NCBI RefSeq assembly: GCF_036567765.1
Contig: NZ_DATCTU010000045.1
Location: 1-64,000 of the forward strand
Length of the DNA stretch: 64,000 bases
Source: Pseudobacteroides sp.
GTDB lineage: Bacteria > Bacillota > Clostridia > Acetivibrionales > DSM-2933
Direction of reading: 5' to 3'
In this document: piece by piece, positions 38,308 through 48,021 of the stretch
Position numbering within the stretch: the stretch's first letter is position 1
How the letters are laid out: each line of letters opens with the position of its first letter
Translations under genes and position numbers: made by a program
Notes under the pieces: generated by a model
Told to the model about the DNA's origin: nothing
What the model saw: only the letters and a program-made list of their open reading frames with translations
Database searches by the model: none

Positions 38308-41300
38308 ATGCCAAAACTTGAAACAATGGACGGTAATCAGGCTGCAGCCTATGCATCCTATGCTTTTACAGAGGTTGCAGCAATTTATCCCATTACACCG
38401 TCATCTCCAATGGCTGAAGGTGTGGATGAATGGTCATCCCACGGAAAGAAAAACGTTTTCGGGCAGCAGGTGAAGGTGGTTGAGATGCAGTCGGAAGCGG
38501 GTGCTGCTGGGGCAATGCATGGCTCCTTGCAGGCAGGAGCACTTACAACAACATATACAGCTTCACAAGGGCTTCTATTGATGATACCAAATCTTTATAA
38601 AATGTCGGGTGAGCTGCTGCCGGGAGTGCTGCATGTTAGTGCAAGGGCACTTGCCACCCATGCGTTGTCCATATTTGGAGATCACCAGGATGTTATGGCA
38701 TGCAGGCAGACTGGGTCAGTGCTTTTAGCGTCTTCTAATGTTCAGGAAGTAATGGATCTTGGGTGCGTGGCCCATTTATCCGCTATTAAAATGAGGCTCC
38801 CTGTTATACACTTTTTTGACGGCTTCAGAACATCTCATGAGTATCAGAAAATCAGCACTATAGATTATCAGGACCTCTCAAAGGTTGTTGATATGAATGC
38901 TGTAAATGAGTTCAGGCAGAGAAGTTTAAACCCGGAGCATCCTGTTGCGAGAGGAACCGCACAAAACCCTGACGTTTACTTCCAGGGAAGAGAAGTACAG
39001 AATCCTTTCTTCGATCGAGCACCTGATATAGTAGAAAGCTGCATGAATGATATAGAAAAAATAACAGGGAGAAAATATAAGCCCTTTGATTACTATGGAG
39101 CTCCTGATGCCGAGTATATAATAGTGGCAATGGGTTCAGTCTGTGATACGATAGATGAAACTGTGGATTACCTGTTAAGCAAGGGTGAAAAGGTTGGTGC
39201 AGTAAGAGTTCACTTGTATAGGCCTTTTTCAATTAAGCATTTTTTTAATGTATTTCCAGCCAGTGCTAAAAAGGTTGCTGTTCTTGACAGAACTAAAGAA
39301 CCGGGAGCGACTGGGGAACCCTTGTATCTAGATGTTGTGAAAGCCTTTTCTAATAAGCCTCAAAAGCCTTTGTTCGTAGGCGGTAGGTATGGATTAGGCT
39401 CTAAGGATACAAGGCCTTCACAAATTCTAGCGGTATTTGAGAATCTCAAAAGTGCTGCCCCAATGGACAATTTTACAATTGGAATACTTGATGATGTTAC
39501 TAAAACATCCTTAGAGGAAACAGAAGACATCGATACATCAGGAAAAGGTACTATAAACTGTAAGATATGGGGACTTGGCTCTGACGGTACAGTAGGTGCA
39601 AATAAAACTGCAATTAAGATTATTGGTGACAAAACTGACCATTATGCTCAAGGCTATTTTTCCTATGACAGTAAAAAATCAGGTGGAACAACAGTATCAC
39701 ACCTGCGGTTTGGCAAAAATCCTATAAGATCGCCTTATCTTGTGTATCAAGCAGATTATATTGCATGTCACAATAAAGCCTTCATATATAACTATGACAT
39801 TTTAAATGGCTTGAAGCAAGGCGGCACATTTGTGCTTAATTGTCCCTGGACAGGTAAGGAAATTGACGAAAACCTTCCTGCTTACTTGAAAAGATTTATA
39901 TCTAAAAACAATATAAGTTTTTATGTCATAGATGCAGTTAAAATTGCAGGAGAAGTTGGCCTGGGCAACAGAATTAATATGATTATGCAATCGGCATTTT
40001 TTAAACTTGCCAATGTTATCCCATATGAAGATGCACTAAACTATTTAAAAGAATCTATTGAAAAGACTTATGGTAAAAAGGGCCAGAAGATTGTTGAAAT
40101 GAATAAGGCTGCTGTAGACAAAGGAGCTAATGCACTTTTAAAGGTTGAGGTTCCACAAGATTGGGCTAATGCAGAGGATGAAAAAGTCGTGGAAAAAGAC
40201 GAGCCCGAATTTGTTAAAAGAATTCAGAGGAAGATGCAAAAGCATGAAGGAGATGAGCTTCCTGTAAGTGCATTTTTGGGAATGGAGGACGGCACATATC
40301 CTCTTGGGACAACAACCTATGAAAAAAGAGGCATAGCGGTCATGATACCTGAATGGCAGATTGACAAATGTATTCAATGCGGCCAGTGCTCGTATGTTTG
40401 CCCTCATGCCACAATACGACTCTTTATTTTAAATGAGGAAGAACAAAAAGCGGCTCCAGCTGCATTTAAAACCAAGGATGCCTCCGGGAAAGGCCTTGAA
40501 GGCTATAAAATGCGTGTTCAGGTTGCACCTCTTGATTGTACCGGGTGCGGAAATTGTGCAGACGTATGTCCTACCAAGGAAAAAGCAATTATTATGAAGC
40601 CTGCCGAGCAGGAAATTGAAGCTGAGGCAGAAAACTGGGAGTTTGCAACAACTATAACTCCAAAAGAAAACCTTATGGATAAGAGAACTCTTAAAGGAAG
40701 CCAGCTTTTAAGACCACACCTGGAATTTAACGGTGCATGCCCGGGATGTGGTGAAACGCCTTATGTAAGGCTTTTAACCCAGCTGTACGGTGACAGAATG
40801 ATGATTGCAAACGCTACCGGCTGCTCATCTATATGGAGTGCAAGTTCACCTTCCATTTCATATTCAACCAATGCTGAAGGGAAGGGGCCGGCTTGGGCAA
40901 ACTCTCTGTTTGAAGACAATGCGGAATTTGGATATGGCATGTACCTTGGAGTAAAACAAATCCGTGAGAGACTTCGGGATTTGATGAGACAGGGGTTAGA
41001 GTCTGATCTGGAACAGAAGATAAAAGAAGGATTTAGTCTATGGCTTAAGCATATGGAGGACGGAGAGGAATCCAAGAAGGCTACAGAAGTTGTGTTGGAA
41101 AGTATAAAAGACTACAAGGGAAGCCAAAACAAGCTAATTGAAGAGATAATTGAAAAGAAAGATTATCTTATAAAGAAATCATTCTGGATGATTGGCGGTG
41201 ATGGTTGGGCCTATGACATTGGCTATGGAGGAGTGGATCATGTACTGGCTTCAGGGGATGATGTAAATCTTTTTGTAATGGATACAGAGGTTTACTCCAA

Positions 41301-41829
41301 TACAGGGGGGCAATCATCAAAGGCTACACCTACAGCGGCAGTTGCCAAGTTTGCAGCTTCAGGTAAGAAAATCAGGAAAAAGGATTTAGGCCTTATGGCA
41401 ATGAGCTATGGCTATGTTTATGTAGCTCAGATAGCAATGGGAGCAAACATGAATCAGACAATTAAAGCCTTGGCTGAAGCGGAGAGCTACAAAGGACCAT
41501 CTCTTGTTATCGCATATGCACCTTGTGTAAACCATGGTATTAAAACAGGTATGGGAACCAGCATACTGCAATCAAAAAGGGCTGTTGAATCAGGATATTG
41601 GCATCTTTATAGATACAATCCGCTTTTAAAGGAAGAGGGCAAGAATCCATTCGTGCTTGACTCAAAAGAACCTACAAAACCGTTTAAGGAGTTTATAAAC
41701 AGTGAAATAAGGTATTCACAGCTTATGAATGTATTCCCGGATATAGCCGGTGAAATGTTTGATATAGCTGAGAACCACGCAAAGGATAGGTTTGAAAGAT
41801 ATAAGAAAATGTGGGAGCATGGAGTGTAG
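38308..41829 (+). CDS. nifJ: Pyruvate:ferredoxin (flavodoxin) oxidoreductase
   Basis: This single-chain PFOR of 1173 residues oxidises pyruvate to acetyl-CoA, CO2 and reduced ferredoxin. The order is domain I (ETMDGNQAAAYASYAFTEVA and ITPSSPMAE), then the middle domains, then two 4Fe-4S motifs (CIQCGQCSYVCP and CTGCGNCADVCP). The proximal cluster and thiamine-diphosphate domain follow, with CPGCGETPYV and GDGWAYDIGYGG. The length is normal and no lesion is seen. It marks a fermentative anaerobe. Confidence 0.97.
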   Translation: MPKLETMDGNQAAAYASYAFTEVAAIYPITPSSPMAEGVDEWSSHGKKNVFGQQVKVVEMQSEAGAAGAMHGSLQAGALTTTYTASQGLLLMIPNLYKMSGELLPGVLHVSARALATHALSIFGDHQDVMACRQTGSVLLASSNVQEVMDLGCVAHLSAIKMRLPVIHFFDGFRTSHEYQKISTIDYQDLSKVVDMNAVNEFRQRSLNPEHPVARGTAQNPDVYFQGREVQNPFFDRAPDIVESCMNDIEKITGRKYKPFDYYGAPDAEYIIVAMGSVCDTIDETVDYLLSKGEKVGAVRVHLYRPFSIKHFFNVFPASAKKVAVLDRTKEPGATGEPLYLDVVKAFSNKPQKPLFVGGRYGLGSKDTRPSQILAVFENLKSAAPMDNFTIGILDDVTKTSLEETEDIDTSGKGTINCKIWGLGSDGTVGANKTAIKIIGDKTDHYAQGYFSYDSKKSGGTTVSHLRFGKNPIRSPYLVYQADYIACHNKAFIYNYDILNGLKQGGTFVLNCPWTGKEIDENLPAYLKRFISKNNISFYVIDAVKIAGEVGLGNRINMIMQSAFFKLANVIPYEDALNYLKESIEKTYGKKGQKIVEMNKAAVDKGANALLKVEVPQDWANAEDEKVVEKDEPEFVKRIQRKMQKHEGDELPVSAFLGMEDGTYPLGTTTYEKRGIAVMIPEWQIDKCIQCGQCSYVCPHATIRLFILNEEEQKAAPAAFKTKDASGKGLEGYKMRVQVAPLDCTGCGNCADVCPTKEKAIIMKPAEQEIEAEAENWEFATTITPKENLMDKRTLKGSQLLRPHLEFNGACPGCGETPYVRLLTQLYGDRMMIANATGCSSIWSASSPSISYSTNAEGKGPAWANSLFEDNAEFGYGMYLGVKQIRERLRDLMRQGLESDLEQKIKEGFSLWLKHMEDGEESKKATEVVLESIKDYKGSQNKLIEEIIEKKDYLIKKSFWMIGGDGWAYDIGYGGVDHVLASGDDVNLFVMDTEVYSNTGGQSSKATPTAAVAKFAASGKKIRKKDLGLMAMSYGYVYVAQIAMGANMNQTIKALAEAESYKGPSLVIAYAPCVNHGIKTGMGTSILQSKRAVESGYWHLYRYNPLLKEEGKNPFVLDSKEPTKPFKEFINSEIRYSQLMNVFPDIAGEMFDIAENHAKDRFERYKKMWEHGV

Positions 41830-41841
41830 GTTCGTTTATAT

Positions 41842-41878
41842 AAAAGGCCTCGGAACTAAAATGTTCTGAGGCTCTTTT
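41842..41878 (+). terminator. Terminator of the PFOR gene
   Basis: GCCTCGGAAC-type stem (41847-41856 with 41863-41872), extended by A-T pairs and flanked by A and T runs. It could also terminate the convergent small gene. Confidence 0.85.
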
Positions 41879-41904
41879 ACAAAAAAGCTATTGTCAGTCA
41901 TACT

Positions 41905-42072
41905 CTATTTCTCATTTGTATCAACATGTTCTTTGGAATTACGCACCTGTATATCGCTTGGAATAGTTACGCAAGAGTCGGATTTAACCGCCTCAATATT
42001 AGCCCAAGCAGCGGTATCATGTTTTTCTATGGGCTGTCTCAAATTGGCTCTTTTTATAAGTTCTTTGTCCAT
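41905..42072 (-). CDS. DUF3787-family small spore-surface-type protein
   Basis: This is a 55-residue protein on the minus strand, starting MDKELIKRANLRQPIEKHD and continuing TAAWANIEAVKSDSCVTIPS, then a C-terminal VDTNEK. PIEKHxTAAWANIE and VTIPS...KEHVDTNEK are the hallmark of DUF3787, a family of small clostridial proteins including one reported on Clostridioides difficile spores. TTGGAGGG lies at good distance before the ATG. It overlaps reading frames on the opposite strand that show no family resemblance. Confidence 0.85.
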   Translation of the reverse strand: MDKELIKRANLRQPIEKHDTAAWANIEAVKSDSCVTIPSDIQVRNSKEHVDTNEK

Positions 42073-42126
42073 ATAAATCCCTCCAATCCTTATTCTTTAC
42101 TATTTATATTAATTTATTCAAATGTA

Positions 42127-42155
42127 TTGACATAAAAGGATTTGTAATATAAAAT
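42127..42155 (+). promoter_or_regulatory. Sigma-A promoter of the IMP dehydrogenase gene
   Basis: TTGACA (42127-42132) and TAAAAT (42150-42155) with 17 bases between. Transcription near 42162 would give a leader of about 160 bases, long enough to hold regulatory structure. Confidence 0.65.
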
Positions 42156-42276
42156 ATCCAAATAGATTAAAAAATTAATCGGGACACATAAAAATTCCTA
42201 ACGGGATTATTTTTTTAATGTCCAGGTAATTATGATGTATCCTGCATCACAATTTCTAGCGACACAATCAAGGTTG

Positions 42277-42296
42277 CAAAATCGCAAGCGATTTTG
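42277..42296 (+). promoter_or_regulatory. Perfect palindrome in the guaB leader
   Basis: CAAAATCGC / GCGATTTTG with a 2-base centre (42277-42285 and 42288-42296), ending 14 bases before the ribosome binding site AAGGAGTG. It could be a DNA operator or, as RNA, a hairpin affecting initiation. No known purine riboswitch fold is recognised in the leader. Confidence 0.5.
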
Positions 42297-42323
42297 ATAT
42301 AAATACTAAGGAGTGATAAGAAA

Positions 42324-43832
42324 ATGGCTTTTTTCTATAATGAGCCTTCAAGAACCTTTAATGAATATCTTCTCATACCTAATCTAACAAGAAAAGATTG
42401 CATACCTGAAAATGTTAACCTGAAGACTCCAATAGCAAAATTTAAAAAAGGTGAAGAACCAAGCCTCCAGATGAACATACCGATAGTATCTGCAATAATG
42501 CAGGCGGTATCTGATAATAATGTTGCAGTAGCTTTGGCAAGATGCGGAGGACTTTCGTTTATTTATGGCTCACAGTCAATAGAATCACAGTGCAGTATGG
42601 TAAGAAGAGTAAAAAAATACAAAGCGGGTTTTGTTTTAAGCGATGCCAATATTACCCCTGATAGTTCCTTGAGGGAAGTTCTTAAAATAATAGAAAGAAC
42701 AGGGCACTCTACTATTGCTGTTACACATGACGGATCTCCAACTGGAAAGCTCGAAGGGATTCTGACAAGCAGGGATTACCGATTAAGCAGATGCAGCCTT
42801 GATGAAAAGGTTAAAGAATTTATGACACCGTTTTCACAGTTGATATATGGAAAAGACGGTATCAGCCTTAAAGAAGCAAATGATATCATATGGGAAAACA
42901 AACTGAATTGTCTTCCAATAGTTGATAATAAGCAAAACCTGGTATACCTGGTTTTCAGGAAGGATTACGATTCACATAAGGAAAACCCCAATGAGCTTTT
43001 GGACAAGAATAAAAGCTTGATGGTAGGAGCAGGAATAAATACAAAGGACTATAAAGACAGGGTTCCGGCACTGGTAGAAGCGGGCGTGGATATCCTTTGT
43101 ATAGATTCATCGGATGGATATACCGAATGGCAGGGTGAAACTTTAAAATGGATTAAGGAAACCTTCAACGGAGAAGTTAAAGTTGGAGGAGGAAATGTTG
43201 TAGATAAGGAAGGATTTTTGTACCTGGTCGAATCCGGTGCCGATTTTGTTAAGGTTGGTATTGGAGGCGGTTCTATTTGTATTACGAGAGAACAAAAAGG
43301 TATTGGAAGAGGACAGGCTACTTCTCTTATTGAGGTTGCCGCAGCAAGGGATGAGTACTTCCAAAAAACAGGTATTTATGTTCCGTTGTGCTCTGACGGA
43401 GGTATTGTTCATGATTATCATATTACATTGTCTCTGGCAATGGGGGCAGACTTTGTCATGATGGGAAGATACTTTGCAAGATTTGATGAAAGCCCTACAC
43501 AAAAGCTTATGGTAGGTAACAATTATGTCAAAGAGTACTGGGGTGAAGGTTCAAAACGTGCACGCAACTGGGAAAGATATGATCTTGGAGGCAGCCAGAA
43601 GCTTTCGTTTGAAGAGGGTGTTGACTCCTATGTTCCTTATGCTGGAAAACTGAAGGACAATCTTGACATAACCCTTCACAAGATAAAATCTACAATGTGC
43701 AACTGCGGATCAACTTCAATTGAAGAGTTCCAGAGGACTGCAAGGCTCACACTAGTATCTTCTACAAGTATAATTGAGGGCGGTGCCCATGATGTTATTC
43801 TTAAGGAGCAAAACATGTTTGTCAATGGGTAA
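42324..43832 (+). CDS. guaB: IMP dehydrogenase
   Basis: This 502-residue TIM-barrel enzyme has two CBS domains inserted at about residues 100-215. It oxidises IMP to XMP, the committed step to GMP. The catalytic loop is [18 protein letters not shown] with C319. The GRGQ end differs from the common bacterial loop, where the cysteine is followed by TTR and GVGVPQ, and recalls a second IMPDH subtype. The flap and the C-terminal [13 protein letters not shown] are also divergent. A long leader with a palindrome precedes it. A GMP reductase is less likely because of the CBS pair. Confidence 0.88.
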   Translation: MAFFYNEPSRTFNEYLLIPNLTRKDCIPENVNLKTPIAKFKKGEEPSLQMNIPIVSAIMQAVSDNNVAVALARCGGLSFIYGSQSIESQCSMVRRVKKYKAGFVLSDANITPDSSLREVLKIIERTGHSTIAVTHDGSPTGKLEGILTSRDYRLSRCSLDEKVKEFMTPFSQLIYGKDGISLKEANDIIWENKLNCLPIVDNKQNLVYLVFRKDYDSHKENPNELLDKNKSLMVGAGINTKDYKDRVPALVEAGVDILCIDSSDGYTEWQGETLKWIKETFNGEVKVGGGNVVDKEGFLYLVESGADFVKVGIGGGSICITREQKGIGRGQATSLIEVAAARDEYFQKTGIYVPLCSDGGIVHDYHITLSLAMGADFVMMGRYFARFDESPTQKLMVGNNYVKEYWGEGSKRARNWERYDLGGSQKLSFEEGVDSYVPYAGKLKDNLDITLHKIKSTMCNCGSTSIEEFQRTARLTLVSSTSIIEGGAHDVILKEQNMFVNG

Positions 43833-43879
43833 TGGTTTCGGTTGATAAATATGTTAACATAATACTGAGTTTTTTATAT

Positions 43880-43932
43880 GGACTTCTGTAAAATAATACC
43901 TTATCGGTTTTGTTTTACAGAAGTTCTTTTTT
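43880..43932 (+). terminator. Terminator of guaB
   Basis: ACTTCTGTAAAA / TTTTACAGAAGT (43882-43893 and 43913-43924), extended by a wobble and a G-C pair, followed by a T run. Confidence 0.9.
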
Positions 43933-44044
43933 CTCACGACAACGATTAATGTTGCAAAATGGTTGCCTATTGTTAGCAATAATAAGATCAGGGGTATAAA
44001 TTATTATAATTAACCATATTGAAAAGATTTTAGGAGATAGATTT

Positions 44045-45388
44045 ATGATAAAAAGAGCATCTATTTTGGCAACGTATTTTTTTAGCCCTTTTATACTAAT
44101 AGCAGCTATTTACAGTTCTAATACTGAAAGGTACGGAAATTTTAATATATTTGTTCCTATGATGCTTGGGTCAATAGCTTATACATGGCTGACATGGGAA
44201 TTTGTTATAATTGCGAGACCTAAACCCATAGAAAAGTACTTCGGTATGGACAGATTGTATAGATTTCATGGTTTGATGGCTGTAGTTTCGATAGTAATGG
44301 TGTTCGCCCACAAAATTATGATGACAGGTTTAATGGGAATGTTTTCTACGAGCAGAATGGGTGAAATAGCTTTTTATGTTTATTTGACTTTAATTGTTCT
44401 GGCATTATTTTTTATGACAAGCATTATTGCCCAAAAAGTGAAACCTCTTCAAAAGATTAGAGGCATATTGGCAAAATTAAAGGTTTCCAACTACAATTTC
44501 CAGGTGATATTGCACAATATTTCGGCTGTAGGATTGATATTAATGTTATTACATGTAATGATGACATATGGTTCAAAGTCAAACTTTATGGTAAAGGGAA
44601 TATATATTCTTTATTTTGCTTTAGGCATGGGATTTTATATTTATCATAGGTTTCTCAGGGTATTTTTACTTAGAAGAAAAAAATTTATTATAGGTGAGAT
44701 TATTAATGAAGCGGAGAATGTCTACACACTCAAGATGCTACCGGAAAAGGGGAGTATATTCAGCTACAAGCCAGGGCAGTTTGGATACATGAGGATACTT
44801 GGAAATAATATAAAGCCTGAGGAGCATCCTTTTTCGTTCTCGTCACAGCCGGGTGAAAAAAATTATATTTCAGTTACGGTTAAAACTTTAGGGGATTATA
44901 CAGCTTCAATCAGAAATGTGAAACTTGGATACAGTGTGCTTTTAGACGGACCGTACGGAGTATTCAGCCACCTTGACTATAAAGGGGAAGAGGGCATTGT
45001 TCTCATATCGGGTGGGGTTGGAATCACTCCGGCATTAAGTATTTTGAGACATATTTATATGAATGACAGAGATAGAAGGGTAACATTGATCTGGGGTATA
45101 AATAACCGAAATGAAATTATTTGCAAGAATGAAATTGAAAAGATGGAAAAGGATATGGAGAATTTTGTTTTCGTACCTGTTATGTTTAAGGATGAAACAT
45201 GGGATGGGTACAGGGGGATAATTGACAAGGAAAAAATTGAGGAAATACTTAAAAATAATGGTGTTGAAATGAAGAGGCAAGGCTACTATATTTGCGGACC
45301 TGGGATAATGCTGGACAATGTTCTGGAGGCTCTAAAGTCTATGGGCATTAAACGCAAGTTTATCCATTTTGAGAGATTTTCAATATAG
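44045..45388 (+). CDS. Membrane flavocytochrome, ferric reductase-like with FAD/NAD(P)H domain
   Basis: This 447-residue protein has about six N-terminal membrane segments of the ferric-reductase/NOX-like type. Histidines lie at heme-ligand positions (YRFHGLMAV, FAHKIMM, LHNISAVG, LLHVMM). A cytoplasmic ferredoxin-reductase module follows, with EHPFSFSSQPG for FAD and ISGGVGITPALSIL plus YICGPGIM for the nucleotide. It would carry electrons from NAD(P)H across the membrane through heme b. The next gene encodes an exported cytochrome-b5-like lipoprotein that could receive them. Confidence 0.85.
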   Translation: MIKRASILATYFFSPFILIAAIYSSNTERYGNFNIFVPMMLGSIAYTWLTWEFVIIARPKPIEKYFGMDRLYRFHGLMAVVSIVMVFAHKIMMTGLMGMFSTSRMGEIAFYVYLTLIVLALFFMTSIIAQKVKPLQKIRGILAKLKVSNYNFQVILHNISAVGLILMLLHVMMTYGSKSNFMVKGIYILYFALGMGFYIYHRFLRVFLLRRKKFIIGEIINEAENVYTLKMLPEKGSIFSYKPGQFGYMRILGNNIKPEEHPFSFSSQPGEKNYISVTVKTLGDYTASIRNVKLGYSVLLDGPYGVFSHLDYKGEEGIVLISGGVGITPALSILRHIYMNDRDRRVTLIWGINNRNEIICKNEIEKMEKDMENFVFVPVMFKDETWDGYRGIIDKEKIEEILKNNGVEMKRQGYYICGPGIMLDNVLEALKSMGIKRKFIHFERFSI

Positions 45389-45422
45389 TTTAGGATACAT
45401 AAGGAAGCGAGGAGAGTACTGT

Positions 45423-45812
45423 ATGAAAAGAGTAAATATCAACATGATGATTGTTTCAAGCCTTTTGGTTTTTATGCTTGCTTTATCAGGATGCGGCAGT
45501 GCCCCTGAGGAAAAAAACGATCCTGAGGCATATAAAGAAACCGTATTAAACGATGAAACCTTTACGCCAAATGGGGAAAGTGATCTTAGATCGTTTACAG
45601 AAGAGGAACTTATGAAGTATGACGGTAAAAATGGAAATCCTGCTTATATTGTAGTGGATGGAAAGGTGTATGATGTTACAAATGCACCGAACTGGAATAC
45701 GGGAGGCCACAACGGGGTGAGTGCAGGCAGGGATTTGACGAAAGAGATGAAGAATGCCCCTCATGGGTTATCCAAACTCGAACTTGTCAAGGTAGTGGGG
45801 GTGCTGAAGTGA
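45423..45812 (+). CDS. Cytochrome b5-like heme-binding lipoprotein
   Basis: This 129-residue lipoprotein has lipobox LSGC (C24). After a short linker comes a cytochrome b5-type fold, with FTEEELMKYDGKNGNPAYIV and VDGKVYDVTNAPNWNTGGH. Axial heme histidines are probably H96 and H114. The frame opens earlier inside the flavocytochrome gene, but GAGGAGAG before the ATG at 45423 and the signal peptide decide the start. It is co-transcribed with the flavocytochrome and may be its extracytoplasmic electron acceptor. Confidence 0.85.
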   Translation: MKRVNINMMIVSSLLVFMLALSGCGSAPEEKNDPEAYKETVLNDETFTPNGESDLRSFTEEELMKYDGKNGNPAYIVVDGKVYDVTNAPNWNTGGHNGVSAGRDLTKEMKNAPHGLSKLELVKVVGVLK

Positions 45813-46053
45813 TAATTGTGATATACATATGAAGAAATTTAAAATTCATTGTTCAGACTGCGTTAACTGAAAATTCTAGCTATGGTAGTAAATACATAAG
45901 AATAGAGTTTTAAATATGACAGCATAAAATTAAAATCAGTATTAAGAATACTTTATGAATATCCGATAAGAACTCAGTAATTGATTATAGTGAAATGAAC
46001 TTGATAGGTACTTTAGAAGTAGAAATATATGATCCAAAGGTTGGTTTATTTAG

Positions 46054-46419
46054 ATGATAAAAAGGCAGATAGAGGCAAGAATATGTGATGCGGTAAGTAA
46101 ATTTGAAACTGAAGTATATGGGAAGGGACCAAAGTTTATAAGGACCATTGTCGTTCAAGATCTTATCATTATTCGTACGGGGAATGCTGTAAGCCTGGCA
46201 CATCGTAAAATTGCCGAAAGTATTGATGGTATAAAGCAAATAAAGGAATTCAAAGTTACACAGTTTGAAGCTACAAAAGATTACCTAAAGGACCTTGTTG
46301 TAAAAATAGTTAGATGCGATGTTATTAGTTCACATTATGAGACAAGCACTAAGACTGGAGAAAACATGATTATACTCGCTATGAGAGAAAATATTGAAGA
46401 AAAACTTATTGTAAAATAA
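46054..46419 (+). CDS. DUF2294 (MpsC-like) protein
   Basis: This 121-residue single-domain protein matches DUF2294, with GKGPKFIRTIVVQDLIIIRT and TSTKTGENMIILAMRE. The family is called MpsC after a proposed Staphylococcus membrane-potential system involved in CO2/bicarbonate supply, but its biochemical role is unclear. No mpsA or mpsB gene is present. It is followed by the parA-like remnant after 11 bases and then cheW, forming one short operon. Confidence 0.8.
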   Translation: MIKRQIEARICDAVSKFETEVYGKGPKFIRTIVVQDLIIIRTGNAVSLAHRKIAESIDGIKQIKEFKVTQFEATKDYLKDLVVKIVRCDVISSHYETSTKTGENMIILAMRENIEEKLIVK

Positions 46420-46430
46420 TGGGGTATAAT

Positions 46431-47088
46431 ATGAGAAAGATAGCAATTATTAATAATAAAGGTGGGGTAGGAAAAAGTACGGTATCTGTCCAGATAGCAC
46501 ATGGTTTGGCTTTAAAGGATTTTAAAGTATTACTTATAGATCTGGATGGGCAGAATAGAAGATTGTGTTATAAATGCCCGCCAAAACCTTGATCTCCTAC
46601 CATCAATGCATATAGAACAGATAAACTCTGAATTTCACAGGGTATCCAGAATAGATTTATTGCTTAAAGAAGTACTAAAGGATTTAGTGCGAATAAGCTA
46701 CGATTATATTATTATAGACTGCGGACCTCAAAGAACAAAAATTAATGATGCAGTTCTTTGTTATGTGGATAGTATCATACTTCCTGTTCAGGTCGAAGCA
46801 GCATCTGTAAGGGCTATAGGTAATATATATGAATATCTGGCTGATCTGAGATTGAATCCCGGTATGATATCATTGGTTATTCCTAATATGTTCGATCAAA
46901 GAACTAATGACAGCAGAGAAAACTTGGAGTTTTTAAAGGAGTTTTTTAGTAAAAGTGATATATTGGCTGAACCTATCCATAGGAGGACAAAGGTTACAGA
47001 AGCGGGAAAACTGGGAAAGACAGTGTTTGAATTTGACAATGTAGCAGCGAATCAATTTTCATTAGTTGTGGAAAGGCTGATCGGATAA
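46431..47088 (+). pseudogene. ParA/MinD-like ATPase, frameshifted with internal deletion
   Basis: The start is good: MRKIAIINNKGGVGKSTVSV with a complete Walker A, then KVLLIDLDGQ. This frame stops at 46592. The rest of the protein continues in the +1 frame from about 46546, with IEDCVINARQNLDLLPS, YDYIIIDCGPQRTKIN and VTEAGKLGKTVFEF. Compared with ParA/Soj proteins, about 25-30 residues are missing at the break, so a deletion and frameshift are likely. It lies next to cheW; ParA-like proteins position chemosensory arrays in other bacteria. A sequencing or assembly error cannot be excluded. Confidence 0.75.
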
Positions 47089-47089
47089 A

Positions 47090-47683
47090 ATGGCTAAGAG
47101 AACTACCAATGATAAAATGAGTGATAAGTTTAAAAATAATTTCGAAAAAGTGAAATTGGGTATTCAGAAGAAAAGGGAACTTGCCGAAAATAAAATGGTG
47201 GAAGAGATAAAACACTCTTATGAAACTCAAAATATAGTTGATGCGTGGGACATACATAACGTCCAATTTTTAAACTTTAGCATAAATAATACAGAGTATG
47301 CAATAGAACTGAAGTATGTTAATGAAATCGTCAGGTATTCCGGTGCAATAAAAATACCCAAAAGCAAAGGGTGTCTTGAGGGCATTATAAACCTGAGAGA
47401 CCAGATAATACCAGTTGTTAATGTAGGATATTTTCTTAACGAAGTGGAGTTTACTCCAAATGATAATTCCAGATTAATTATCATAACTGTAAATAAAATT
47501 TTGTATGGACTATTGGTTAATAAAGTATCTCAAGTATTGAATATCCCCTCAAATAGTATCAAGAGCTTTCAGCAATGCGGTAAAGTCAAAAATGAAAACT
47601 TACTGATGGGCATTGTTAATCATAATAATAGCGAGAGAATCACATTGTTGTTGAATGCAAGCAAATTTGGATTTGTAGCCTGA
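47090..47683 (+). CDS. cheW: CheW-domain protein with N-terminal charged extension
   Basis: The first 65 residues are highly charged and helical (KFKNNFEKVKLGIQKKREL). A single CheW domain follows, from about VQFLNFSINNTEYAIELKYV to the end, with the conserved LEGIINLRDQIIPVVNV. CheW couples receptors to CheA. The extension is not part of ordinary CheW and might connect to the neighbouring ParA-like protein. It ends the short operon; a terminator follows at 47842. Confidence 0.9.
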   Translation: MAKRTTNDKMSDKFKNNFEKVKLGIQKKRELAENKMVEEIKHSYETQNIVDAWDIHNVQFLNFSINNTEYAIELKYVNEIVRYSGAIKIPKSKGCLEGIINLRDQIIPVVNVGYFLNEVEFTPNDNSRLIIITVNKILYGLLVNKVSQVLNIPSNSIKSFQQCGKVKNENLLMGIVNHNNSERITLLLNASKFGFVA

Positions 47684-47841
47684 TTACTACAAAGTGTGTA
47701 AGCTGCTTTCTTTAATTCAAACATTTTAAAATTCAATATATAATGGGTGCTTTTGAAAAGGCAAATTTGCTAGTTCAATGCATGCCATATTTCTAAGATA
47801 TGGTTGACTTTGTGAAAGGTTAAGTAATGCTAGTCACATGT

Positions 47842-47909
47842 AGGCCAATATTATTAACATGATATAAGAGCGTGTATTTATATTATGTTAATGGTATTGG
47901 CCTTTTATT
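47842..47909 (+). terminator. Long-stem terminator before the large signalling operon
   Basis: AGGCCAATA / TATTGGCCT (47842-47850 and 47895-47903) continues inward with two G-T pairs and eight more pairs to a total of 19, followed by TTTTATTTTT. It separates the mpsC-parA-cheW unit from the operon that begins at 48126. Confidence 0.85.
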
Positions 47910-48021
47910 TTTGTCTAGACACTCATGATGCTTTTGTAAAACCATCAAATGCGGAAAAATTATTAATAATCAAGTTCTATGGCCCAACCTTGTTGTTTCC
48001 ATCTTTATTTTTAATGTAATT

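Noticed and set aside
41891..42135. Two overlapping plus-strand frames of about 60-70 codons
   Set aside because: They lie opposite the DUF3787 gene, have no ribosome binding sites and show no family resemblance.
46546..47088. A complete 180-residue protein of its own
   Set aside because: It is the C-terminal part of a ParA-like ATPase whose Walker A start lies upstream in another frame; alone it lacks the nucleotide-binding motif.
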